Assembly (NCBI GenBank): GCA_016880375.1
Contig: JAEHDO010000115.1
Location: 1-9,378, forward strand
Length of the DNA stretch: 9,378 nucleotides
Reading direction: 5' to 3'
DNA from: Betaproteobacteria bacterium
Lineage (GTDB): Bacteria; Pseudomonadota; Gammaproteobacteria; Burkholderiales; Rhodocyclaceae
The position numbers and the translations under genes were made by a program. Shown in pieces: positions 1 through 6,493 of this stretch; the first letter of the stretch is position 1; the number at the start of each line of letters is the position of its first letter. The notes under the pieces were generated by a model. It had not been told where the DNA came from. It saw nothing but the letters and a program-made list of their open reading frames with translations, and searched no databases.

Positions 1-1105
1 CCGCCATGGTCTCGTCGGACCAGCTGCGGGCATAGCCCCAGGCCTCGCTGCCGAGCCGGGCGCGCAAGGCGGCGTCGGAGAGGACTTCCACCACCGCGTC
101 GGCGAAGGCGGCAGGGTCCTCGGCCGGCACGCGGCAGCCCTGGCGCGGCGCCAGGATGTCGACGGTGCCCATCTGGGCGAAGGCCACCACCGGCAGACCG
201 ACGGCCATCGCCTCCAGCAGCACCAGCCCCTGCGTCTCGGTGCGCGAGGCGAAGACGAAGACGTCGGCGGCGGCATAGCAGTCGGGCAGGTCGCGATGGC
301 GGTCGAGGTAGCCGGTGAAGCGCACGGCATCTCCCAGCCCGAGCCGTGCCGCCTGGGCGCGCAGGGCCGGCAGGGCCGGGCCCTCGCCGGCGACGAGCAG
401 CAGCAGGTCGGGACGACGCCTCACCGCCTCCGCCGCCATTTCCAGCAGGAAGCCGATGTTCTTCTCGTGCGCCACGCGGCCGACGAAGAGGGCGACCGGC
501 CGCGCCGGCGCGATGCCGTGGGCGGCGCGGAAGCGCGCGCGGTCGCCGCCGGCGAAGCGCGCCAGCGGAATGCCCGTCGGCAGGATGTGGATCGGCGCGC
601 GCACGCCGTAGTCGCTCAGGCGCTCCTGCATCGCCAGCGAGGGCACGACGACGCCGTCGAGGGCGTTGCACTGCCGGCGCGAGAGGTGCCGCGCCAGGGC
701 GCGCAGGCCGCGCGCCGGCAGGAACGGCGCGTAGTGGTGCAGGTATTCCTCGAACAGGGTGTGGTAGGTCGCCAGCACCGGCACGCCCGTGCGCCGTGCC
801 GCGCGCAAACCCGAGTAGTGCGCCGCGAAGGGCGTCTGGATGTGCACCAGGTCGCACTCGGCGGCATGCTCATGCACGGTGCGCGACATGGCGCGCCAGG
901 CGACGATGCGGTCCTCCGGATCGCGCGGCACCGCTCGGCCAGGCACGCGCGTCACGCCGGGCGCCTCCGGCTCGTCGCCGTAGCGCGGCGCGACGATGCG
1001 CACCTCGATGCCCTGCCCGGCGAGGGTATGGCGAAAAGTTTCGATGGAGGTGGAAACGCCGTTGATGCGGGGGAAATACACGTCGGACACCATCAGCACG
1101 CGCAT
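1..1105 (-). CDS. GT4 family glycosyltransferase, probable diacylglycerol glycosyltransferase (3' end beyond window)
   Basis: The reading frame is open from the ATG at 1105 to the left edge, giving 368 visible residues; the C-terminus lies outside. The fold is a GT-B, family 4 transferase. The N-terminus has the strand MRVLMVSDVYFP followed by the glycine loop NGVSTS (residues 15-20). A YHTLFEEY segment lies at 114-121 and an FVGRVAHEKN donor-domain start at 207-216. The E-x7-E sugar-nucleotide motif is E290/E298, in RTETQGLVLLEAM. The start codon overlaps the stop of the upstream phosphoesterase by one base (TGATG), so the two are co-transcribed and probably translationally coupled. Pairing with a PlcP-type phospholipase C suggests it transfers a sugar to the diacylglycerol released there, the role called Agt in other bacteria. 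The family call is firm; acceptor and sugar are inferred. An unrelated mannosyl- or glucosyltransferase role is possible. Confidence 0.9.
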   Translation of the reverse strand, partial: MRVLMVSDVYFPRINGVSTSIETFRHTLAGQGIEVRIVAPRYGDEPEAPGVTRVPGRAVPRDPEDRIVAWRAMSRTVHEHAAECDLVHIQTPFAAHYSGLRAARRTGVPVLATYHTLFEEYLHHYAPFLPARGLRALARHLSRRQCNALDGVVVPSLAMQERLSDYGVRAPIHILPTGIPLARFAGGDRARFRAAHGIAPARPVALFVGRVAHEKNIGFLLEMAAEAVRRRPDLLLLVAGEGPALPALRAQAARLGLGDAVRFTGYLDRHRDLPDCYAAADVFVFASRTETQGLVLLEAMAVGLPVVAFAQMGTVDILAPRQGCRVPAEDPAAFADAVVEVLSDAALRARLGSEAWGYARSWSDETMA

Positions 1106-1911
1106 CAGGCGGCAATCCTTTCTTTCGCCCCGGGGAGCGCCGTCACGCTGGCCGGTGCATGCCATTCCACCAGTTCCAGACGGCCGTCCAGGTGCTCGAC
1201 GATGGCGGTGCAGGAATCCACCCAGTCGCCGCAGTTGATGTAGGCGACGCCGTCGATGTCCTTGATGACGGCGCAATGGATGTGGCCGCAGACGATGCCG
1301 TCGAGGCCGCGCGCGGCGGCGTGGCGCACGGCGTTCTCCTCGAAATCAAAAATGAAGTTGAGCGCCTTCTTGATGCGGCGCTTGGCGTAACCGGCAAGCG
1401 ACCAGTAGCCGGCCAGCCCGAGCTTGCGCCGCAGCCAGGAGGTCCAGCGGTTGGCGCGCACCAGCAGGTTGTAGGAAACATCGCCGAGGACGGCGACCCA
1501 GCGGTGGTGGCGCGTCACCTGGTCGAAGGCGTCGCCGTGGATGAGCAGGAAGCGGCGGCCGTCGACCATGGTGTGCACCGCCTCCTCGACGACCTGGATG
1601 TCGCCGAACGCCGAGTCGACGTAGTCGCGCAGCGCCTCGTCGTGGTTGCCGGGGATGAACACCACGCGCTCGCCGTGGCGCGCCCGCCGCAGCACCTTCT
1701 GCACCACGGTGTTCTGCGCCGCGTTCCAGTGGATGCCGCGCTTCATGGCCCAGAAATCGATGATGTCGCCGATGAGGTAAAGCTCGTCGGCGGTATGCTC
1801 GCGCAGGAAATCGAGGAGCCGCTCTGCCTGGCAGGCACGCGTGCCCAGGTGGATGTCGGAGAGAAACAGGGTTCTTACACGCGGCATGCGCGCAGTCTGC
1901 GGCCCGCGCAT
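1105..1911 (-). CDS. plcP: Calcineurin-like metallophosphoesterase, probable PlcP-type phospholipase C
   Basis: The protein has 268 residues and all five metallophosphoesterase blocks: DIHLG (D19, H21), GDIIDFW (D49, D52), GNHDE (N89, H90, D91), HGDAFD (H125, D127) and GHIH (H210, H212). These ligate the two-metal centre. The family is COG2908-like, so automatic annotation usually says UDP-2,3-diacylglucosamine diphosphatase (LpxH). I favour PlcP, which removes phosphate head groups from phospholipids during phosphorus limitation. The protein resembles, from memory, the rhizobial PlcP type (SDIHLGTRACQAE, and CGDWVDSCTAIVEH near the end). It also has GNHD where E. coli LpxH has GNRD, sits beside a GT4 glycosyltransferase, and lies just downstream of a Pho box. 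I start it at 1911 because GGAG lies 5 bases upstream. A second ATG at 1887 gives a protein that begins where family members usually begin, but it has no Shine-Dalgarno sequence. Confidence 0.85.
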   Translation of the reverse strand: MRGPQTARMPRVRTLFLSDIHLGTRACQAERLLDFLREHTADELYLIGDIIDFWAMKRGIHWNAAQNTVVQKVLRRARHGERVVFIPGNHDEALRDYVDSAFGDIQVVEEAVHTMVDGRRFLLIHGDAFDQVTRHHRWVAVLGDVSYNLLVRANRWTSWLRRKLGLAGYWSLAGYAKRRIKKALNFIFDFEENAVRHAAARGLDGIVCGHIHCAVIKDIDGVAYINCGDWVDSCTAIVEHLDGRLELVEWHAPASVTALPGAKERIAA

Positions 1912-1916
1912 GATCG

Positions 1917-1920
1917 CTCC
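1917..1920 (-). promoter_or_regulatory. Ribosome binding site of the metallophosphoesterase gene
   Basis: On the minus strand GGAG precedes the ATG at 1911 by five bases. The competing ATG at 1887 has only GC-rich sequence without a purine core upstream, so this site decides the start chosen. One caution is that a PhoB-driven promoter placed by the usual rule would start transcription close to here, which would favour 1887. Confidence 0.5.
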
Positions 1921-1931
1921 GTTAAGATTTG

Positions 1932-1949
1932 ATGACCGTCGCGTGACAG
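1932..1949 (-). promoter_or_regulatory. Putative Pho box (PhoB binding site) in the divergent promoter
   Basis: Read on the minus strand, the site is CTGTCAC-GCGA-CGGTCAT. This is two 7-base direct repeats with a 4-base spacer, the layout of the PhoB consensus CTGTCAT-N4-CTGTCAY. The first half matches fully and the second differs only at its second base. It lies 20 bases upstream of the ATG at 1911 and points toward the plcP-glycosyltransferase operon. A third, weaker half-site (TCTTAAC, 1921-1927) continues the 11-bp spacing. No good -10 hexamer sits at the standard distance of about 10 bases, so the exact promoter is uncertain. PhoB and PhoR are encoded in the same window. Confidence 0.65.
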
Positions 1950-1955
1950 AAACGG

Positions 1956-1989
1956 CCGACATCATTTCGTAACCTGCAACCGCGACAAT
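1956..1989 (+). promoter_or_regulatory. Possible weak Pho box and -10 element for the PhoU-like/dikinase operon
   Basis: On the plus strand CCGACAT-CATT-TCGTAAC (1956-1973) has the 7-4-7 layout of a Pho box, matching the consensus at 5 and about 4 of 7 positions. It is followed after exactly 10 bases by GACAAT (1984-1989), which matches the -10 consensus at four of six positions. That spacing is the usual one for PhoB-activated promoters, and transcription would begin about 20 bases before the ATG at 2017. The half-sites are degenerate, so the case rests mainly on spacing and on the strong box on the opposite strand nearby. Confidence 0.3.
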
Positions 1990-2016
1990 GCCGTCGTCGC
2001 CTCCGACCCCCTCCCC

Positions 2017-3957
2017 ATGGAAAAAGCCCACATCATCGACGCGCTCGGCGAGAGCGGACTGCTCCTGCCGATGCTGCTCAACGGCGCGCTGGCCGCCAAC
2101 GACCGCGCCAAGTACTACTTTAGCCTGCTGCAGATGGCTCAGTCGAAAGCCCTGCATCCGGATGCTCCCGCCTCCGACCTGCGCATCGAGCGCCAGGCCG
2201 CCGGCATCGCCGAGGAATCCTGCGACGGCGTCGTCGCCGCCAGCAGCCGGGGCGAAGGCGATCTCTACCGCATCCCGCGCGTGCAGGCCGTCTGCACGGC
2301 GCTCTACCAGGATCTGCAGCGCATGCTGGAGCCGATCCAGGCCGGCCACAGCCCGGAGTGGGGCAACTTCGCCGCGCGCCTGAAGCTGCTCGCCGCCAAG
2401 CCCTGGTGCAAGACCGACGATCTCATCTCCGGCGAGCAGATCGCCGCCATGACCTCGGGCGACCGCAAGCGGGCCGACAGCCTGCATCTGCTGGTCATGG
2501 ACATGCACAAGGCCCTCAACGCCCTCCAGGCAAAGGTGGCCACCGAAGTCATCGACGGCGCCCAGGCCTACGACATCCGCAGCGAGGACCGCAGCCTGAT
2601 CGGCGCCTTCATGCGCGGCGTGAACCAGTCCCTGCCGCTGAAATTCGACCACCCCGGCCTGGGCACGACGGCGACGCGCTCGGGCGACATTCTGGTGCTG
2701 CAGAACGACATCGGCACCACCGACGCCCATGTCCTCGTCGTGCATGTCGAGGGCCTGCGCGCCCAGCTCACCTACACCGACGTGCACATGCAGCGCCTGC
2801 TCTTCCTGCAGAGCCTGTTCGAGGGCTGGCGCGTCGGCTGGGAGGACACCCGCTCGCGCGCCGACCATTCGATGGAGGACGGCGTCTATCACCTCTGCGT
2901 CGGCACCTACACGGCGCGCAAGGCGAAGGAACTGGAGGACTACCTCGCCTTCCTCGGCTCCCGCCTGGTGTTCCTCATCGACTGGAACCGCGCCCGCAAG
3001 CGCCTGCGCCAGCTGCTGCCGAAGAAGGAGGCCCTCGCCCTGCTGAAATGGGCGGCGGACAACAACCATGGCCACATGGCCTTCCTGCGTGCCGGCGGCG
3101 AGCAGATGGTGTTCGAGGCGCTGGCCTTCACCGCGCGTGCGCCGCTGCCGCTGGGCGCGCGCCTGGACAGCGTGCTCGGGCGCGAGCCGGCCGCGGAATA
3201 CATGAAGTTCGTCTTCCGCGCCTGCGCGGAGGGCCTGCTCGCCGGACGGCCGGAGGGCCTGATCCAGGACGAGGTGCGCGCCGAGCTGGCGAACTATTTC
3301 CACAGCACTCAGCAGAGCCTGGTCGATCTCGCCGCCGAGCAGGCCGCCTTCGCCATCGAGATCGCCTCGGGCGTGCGCGACTGCCTGCTGGAGGCGCGCG
3401 GCGAGGCGGCCCCGGCCCGCTTCGCGCGCAACGCCGAACGGGCCAAGGGCTGGGAGCACCAGGCCGACGAGCTGGTCAACCGCGCCCGCGGCACGGCGAG
3501 CCAGTCCGGCCGCAGCGATTTCTTCCGCAGCCTGATCGAGACCGCCGACGACGTCGTGGACGAACTCGAGGAGGCCGCCTTCCACCTGACGCTGCTGCCG
3601 CACGACGGCGGCGACAGCGGGCTGTATGGCCCGCTCAACGCCCTCGCGCGCCTGCTCGTCGACGGCTCGCAGGAGTACCTGCGCTCGCTGGAGACCGTGC
3701 GCACACTGCGCCGCGGCGGCCCGCGCGAGGACATGCAGGATTTCCTCGAGGCCATCCACCGCATCATGGTGGTGGAACGGCAAAGCGACAGTGCCCAGCG
3801 CGCCGTCAAGCTCGCCCTCGCCCGCGAGGCGGCGGACTACCGCCGCCTGTATGCCTTCTCCGAATGCGCGCGCAACCTCGAAGCGGCGGCCGACGCGCTG
3901 ATGCACAGCGGACTGCGCCTGCGCGACCAGGTGCTCGACGACATGGTCGCAGAGTAG
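2017..3957 (+). CDS. Unrecognised N-terminal region fused to a PhoU-like (DUF47-type) C-terminal domain
   Basis: The protein has 646 residues and no signal peptide or clear membrane segment, so it is probably cytoplasmic. Residues about 425-640 look like a PhoU-fold helical bundle, with four E/D-x3-D motifs of the kind that bind metal clusters in PhoU proteins: E480-HQA-D484, D511/D515 in ETADDVVDELEEA, E587-RQS-D591 and E622-AAA-D626. I do not recognise residues 1-425. They include a helical start (ANDRAKYYFSLLQ), a probable beta-rich stretch around 222-300 (SGDILVLQND, HVLVVHVEG, GVYHLCVGTY) and a basic helix near 322-345. DUF47 proteins are normally about 200 residues, so this is a large fusion. 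The start is the only ATG or GTG after the in-frame stops at 1930-1935, but it lacks a Shine-Dalgarno sequence. The half-dikinase gene follows after 10 bases. Its role may be phosphate-linked regulation; this is a guess. Confidence 0.85.
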   Translation: MEKAHIIDALGESGLLLPMLLNGALAANDRAKYYFSLLQMAQSKALHPDAPASDLRIERQAAGIAEESCDGVVAASSRGEGDLYRIPRVQAVCTALYQDLQRMLEPIQAGHSPEWGNFAARLKLLAAKPWCKTDDLISGEQIAAMTSGDRKRADSLHLLVMDMHKALNALQAKVATEVIDGAQAYDIRSEDRSLIGAFMRGVNQSLPLKFDHPGLGTTATRSGDILVLQNDIGTTDAHVLVVHVEGLRAQLTYTDVHMQRLLFLQSLFEGWRVGWEDTRSRADHSMEDGVYHLCVGTYTARKAKELEDYLAFLGSRLVFLIDWNRARKRLRQLLPKKEALALLKWAADNNHGHMAFLRAGGEQMVFEALAFTARAPLPLGARLDSVLGREPAAEYMKFVFRACAEGLLAGRPEGLIQDEVRAELANYFHSTQQSLVDLAAEQAAFAIEIASGVRDCLLEARGEAAPARFARNAERAKGWEHQADELVNRARGTASQSGRSDFFRSLIETADDVVDELEEAAFHLTLLPHDGGDSGLYGPLNALARLLVDGSQEYLRSLETVRTLRRGGPREDMQDFLEAIHRIMVVERQSDSAQRAVKLALAREAADYRRLYAFSECARNLEAAADALMHSGLRLRDQVLDDMVAE

Positions 3958-3960
3958 GAA
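3956..3960 (+). promoter_or_regulatory. Ribosome binding site overlapping the upstream stop codon
   Basis: AGGAA shares its first two bases with the TAG stop (3955-3957) of the PhoU-like gene and lies seven bases before the ATG at 3968. Ribosomes finishing the first gene therefore cover the start site of the second, which implies coupled, stoichiometric expression of the pair. Confidence 0.6.
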
Positions 3961-3967
3961 AGCCAAT

Positions 3968-5617
3968 ATGAAATACACCGACAAGCAGGTCTTCGAAATC
4001 GGCCTGCCCGGCGCCCGCGACAGCGGCGACGCGGCGGACATGGGCTTCAAGGCCTTCAACCTGGCGCGCATGGCGCGCATCGGCCTGAAGGTGCCGGAGG
4101 CCTTCGTGCTCGGCACCGCCATCTGCCGCGACTTCCTCAAGCATCCGGCCAGGTCGCATACGGCCCTGCACGACCTGCTGGTCGAGATGCTGCGCCGCCT
4201 GGAAGCCGCCTCGCGGCGGAGTTTCGGCGGCCCGCGCAAGCCGCTGCTGGTCTCGGTGCGCTCCGGCGCGCCGGTGTCCATGCCGGGCATGATGGACACG
4301 CTGCTCAACATCGGCCTGTGCGACGCCACGCTGCACGGCCTCATCCGCCTGACGGGCAATCCGCGCCTGGCCTGGGATTCCTACCGCCGCCTGGTGCAGC
4401 AGTTCGCCGAGGTGGTGCATGGCGCCGACACCGCGCCGTTCCGCGCCGCGCTGGATGCGGCCATCCGGGAGGCGGGCGTCGACAATGCGCGGGAACTGGA
4501 CTTCCGCCAGCTCGCGCAACTGACGCGGGAATTCCTCGCGCTCTACCACGAGGCCGCGGGCCAGCCCTTCCCGCAGGATCCGCTGAAACAGGCCGAGTCC
4601 GCCATCGCGGCGGTGTTCGCTTCCTGGAACAGCGAGCGCGCCGTCGCGTACCGCCGCCTCAACGACCTGCCGGACAGCCTCGGCACGGCGGTGACGGTGC
4701 AGCGCATGGTGTTCGGCAATGCCGGCGGCACCTCCGGCTCCGGCGTGGCGTTCACGCGCGACCCGGCCGGCGGCGACAACCGCCTCTACGCCGACTTCCT
4801 CTTCAACAGCCAGGGCGAGGATGTCGTCTCCGGCCGCTTCACGGCGAACGATGCCGCACGCCTGCAAACCGTCCTGCCCGATGTCTGGGCGCGGCTGGAA
4901 GCCGTGCGCGGCCTGCTCGAGGCCGAGTTCCACGATGCCCAGGAGTTCGAGTTCACCGTTCAGGACGGCGAGCTGTTCCTGCTGCAGACGCGCAGCGGCA
5001 AGCGCACGCCCTGGGCGGCGCTGCGCATCGCCGTCGACCAGGTGCGCGAGGGGCTCATCGCGCCGGGCGAGGCGCTCGCCCGCCTCGACGGCATCGACCT
5101 GGACAAGCTGGAACGCAAGCGCCTGGCGCCCGGCGAGGAACAGGCCCTGCTCGGACACGCCCTGCCGGCCGGCATCGGCCTGGCGGGCGGCGCCATCGCG
5201 CTCGACGCCGCCACGGCGCAGCGCTTTGCCGCCGAAGGCCGCCGCGCGCTCCTGGTGCGCGAGGACACGCTCACCGCCGACATCGCCGGTCTCGCCGCCT
5301 GCGAGGGCCTGCTGACGGTGCGCGGCAGCCGCACCGCCCATGCCGCGGTGGTGGCGCGCCAGCTGGGCAAGCCCTGCCTGGTGGGCTGCGGCCAGCTCGC
5401 CATCGACACCACGGCACGCACGATCGCGCTCGGCGGCCAGACATTGCACGAAGGCGATCCGCTGTGGATCGATGCCGAAGCCGGACTCGTGTTTGCCCGC
5501 GAGCCGGCCACGTCCATCGAAAAACCGGTCGCCGAACTGGCGGCCGTCGCCGCCTGGCGCGGCACGCGGACGAGGGACGTCGACGCGCTTGCCGAAGCCC
5601 CCCTCGGGCAGGCCTAG
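3968..5617 (+). CDS. Pyruvate phosphate dikinase-like protein lacking the PEP/pyruvate barrel (ATP-grasp plus phosphohistidine domains only)
   Basis: The protein has 549 residues, against about 870-900 for full PPDK. Residues 1-350 match the ATP-grasp half: GFKAFNLARM (K28), SVRSGAPVSMPGMMDTLLNI (R98), MVFGNAGGTSGSGVAFTRDP (247-266), NSQGEDVVSG, and LFLLQTRSGKRTPWA with Q340. The metal-binding pair appears as E326 and E328. Residues about 395-512 form the swivelling phosphohistidine domain, with the catalytic histidine H458 in RTAHAAVVARQLGKPC. The protein then ends after a tail of about 40 residues, where PPDK would continue into its PEP/pyruvate TIM barrel. No barrel sequence follows: only 117 bases separate it from olsB. 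It should be able to phosphorylate its histidine from ATP (and phosphate, as PPDK does), but the acceptor is unknown. It is not rifampicin phosphotransferase, which has a substrate domain between these two and is longer. Confidence 0.88.
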   Translation: MKYTDKQVFEIGLPGARDSGDAADMGFKAFNLARMARIGLKVPEAFVLGTAICRDFLKHPARSHTALHDLLVEMLRRLEAASRRSFGGPRKPLLVSVRSGAPVSMPGMMDTLLNIGLCDATLHGLIRLTGNPRLAWDSYRRLVQQFAEVVHGADTAPFRAALDAAIREAGVDNARELDFRQLAQLTREFLALYHEAAGQPFPQDPLKQAESAIAAVFASWNSERAVAYRRLNDLPDSLGTAVTVQRMVFGNAGGTSGSGVAFTRDPAGGDNRLYADFLFNSQGEDVVSGRFTANDAARLQTVLPDVWARLEAVRGLLEAEFHDAQEFEFTVQDGELFLLQTRSGKRTPWAALRIAVDQVREGLIAPGEALARLDGIDLDKLERKRLAPGEEQALLGHALPAGIGLAGGAIALDAATAQRFAAEGRRALLVREDTLTADIAGLAACEGLLTVRGSRTAHAAVVARQLGKPCLVGCGQLAIDTTARTIALGGQTLHEGDPLWIDAEAGLVFAREPATSIEKPVAELAAVAAWRGTRTRDVDALAEAPLGQA

Positions 5618-5647
5618 GGGCGCCTCGCCGCACTCCAGGGACTGACT

Positions 5648-5703
5648 TTGTAACCGTCAGGTCATTCCGCCTTCACGACGCCGCAACAGCCGGCTCCTAG
5701 AGT
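5648..5703 (+). promoter_or_regulatory. Putative PhoB-responsive promoter of olsBA (11-bp-spaced half-sites and -10)
   Basis: Four heptamers recur every 11 bases: TTGTAAC (5648-5654), AGGTCAT (5659-5665), CCTTCAC (5670-5676) and CCGCAAC (5681-5687). All end in A-C or A-T, as PhoB half-sites (CTGTCAY) do, though each has two to four mismatches. The last half-site is followed by 10 bases and then TAGAGT (5698-5703), a four-of-six -10 match at the standard distance for PhoB promoters. This would give a leader of roughly 25 bases before olsB. Ornithine lipid genes are known PhoB targets in some bacteria, which supports the idea, but the sites are weak and a sigma-70-only promoter is possible. Confidence 0.4.
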
Positions 5704-5734
5704 GTGCTTGCACTCAACAGACCGGAGACAAACC

Positions 5735-6493
5735 ATGCTGCACATGGCGGAACAACTCGCTTCCTCGCGCAGGCCGCGCCTGCACGTCGGACTGGCGCAA
5801 TGCGAATCGGAAATCCGCGAAGCCCAGAAGCTGCGCTACCGCATCTTCGCCGAGGAACTCGGCGCCAGGCTACCCACCCGCACGCCCGGCATCGACATCG
5901 ATCTCTACGATCCCTACTGCGAGCACCTGATCGTGCGCGACGAGGAAAACGGCCGCATCGTCGGCACCTACCGCATCCTCTCGCCCCAATCCGCCCGGAA
6001 AACCGGCGGCTACTACTCGGAAACCGAGTTCGACCTGACCCGCCTGCAACTGCTGCGCGAGAACATGGTGGAAATCGGCCGCTCCTGCATCGACCCCGAC
6101 TACCGCAGCGGCGCCACCATCGCGCTCCTCTGGTCGGGCCTCGCCCGCTACATGGCGCAGGGGGGCTACCGCACCCTGATCGGCTGCGCCAGCATTGGCA
6201 TGGCCGACGGCGGGCATATCGCGGCCAATCTCTACAGCCGCCTCGGCGAGCACATGGCGCCGCCGGAATACCGCGTCTTCCCGCGCTACCCGCTGCCGGT
6301 CGAGCGGCTGTTCAACGGCCAGCCGGCGGAACTGCCGCCGCTCATCAAGGGCTACCTGCGCGCCGGCGCCTACGTCGGCGGCGAGCCGGCCTGGGATCCC
6401 GACTTCAACACCGCCGACCTGCTGATCATGATGCCGATGGCGCGCGTCGAAGAGCGCTACGCGCGGCATTTCCTTGAGCGCAAGGCGGCATGA
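5735..6493 (+). CDS. olsB: L-ornithine N(alpha)-acyltransferase (OlsB), first step of ornithine lipid synthesis
   Basis: This 252-residue protein is a GNAT-fold acyltransferase of the Acetyltransf_5 type. It transfers a 3-hydroxyacyl chain from acyl carrier protein to the alpha-amino group of ornithine, giving lyso-ornithine lipid. Visible family marks are LRYRIFAEELGARL (33-46), DIDLYDPYCEHLIVRD (54-69), GRIVGTYRIL (73-82), the core EIGRSCIDPDYRSGATIALL (113-132) and a conserved C-terminal part with YPLPVE and PPLIKGYLRAGAYVGGEPAWDP split around 185-222. The ATG at 5735 is chosen because GGAG (5724-5727) lies seven bases upstream. An upstream in-frame GTG at 5702 would overlap the proposed -10 and lacks such a site. 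It overlaps olsA by four bases (ATGA), so the two enzymes are translationally coupled. A haemolysin-like name is common for this family, but the partner gene settles the call. Confidence 0.92.
   Translation: MLHMAEQLASSRRPRLHVGLAQCESEIREAQKLRYRIFAEELGARLPTRTPGIDIDLYDPYCEHLIVRDEENGRIVGTYRILSPQSARKTGGYYSETEFDLTRLQLLRENMVEIGRSCIDPDYRSGATIALLWSGLARYMAQGGYRTLIGCASIGMADGGHIAANLYSRLGEHMAPPEYRVFPRYPLPVERLFNGQPAELPPLIKGYLRAGAYVGGEPAWDPDFNTADLLIMMPMARVEERYARHFLERKAA

Noticed and set aside
1105..1911. LpxH as the specific identity
   Set aside because: Motif details and the operon with a glycosyltransferase behind a Pho box fit PlcP better; LpxH stays as the alternative.
1105..4359. A 1084-codon open frame on the minus strand
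   Set aside because: Only the part from 1911 down to 1105 encodes a recognisable protein. The rest is antisense to the PhoU-like and dikinase genes, lacks any family motif, and is a typical effect of high GC content.
3806..5449. A 547-codon minus-strand frame antisense to the dikinase-like gene
   Set aside because: The plus strand encodes clear ATP-grasp and phosphohistidine motifs there; the minus translation is rich in Arg, Ala and Gly without recognisable domains.
3968..5617. A complete pyruvate phosphate dikinase or PEP synthase
   Set aside because: The PEP/pyruvate barrel of about 350 residues is absent and nothing downstream restores it.
5606..5646. Possible terminator after the dikinase-like gene
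   Set aside because: Only a weak four-base stem can be drawn and no T-run follows.
5700..5715. Small inverted repeat GAGTG-TGCTTG-CACTC in the olsB leader
   Set aside because: A five-base stem is too short to call an operator or attenuator without comparison with relatives.
5870..6469. A 199-codon minus-strand frame antisense to olsB
   Set aside because: olsB shows its whole family pattern on the plus strand; the antisense translation has no motif and no ribosome binding site I can support.
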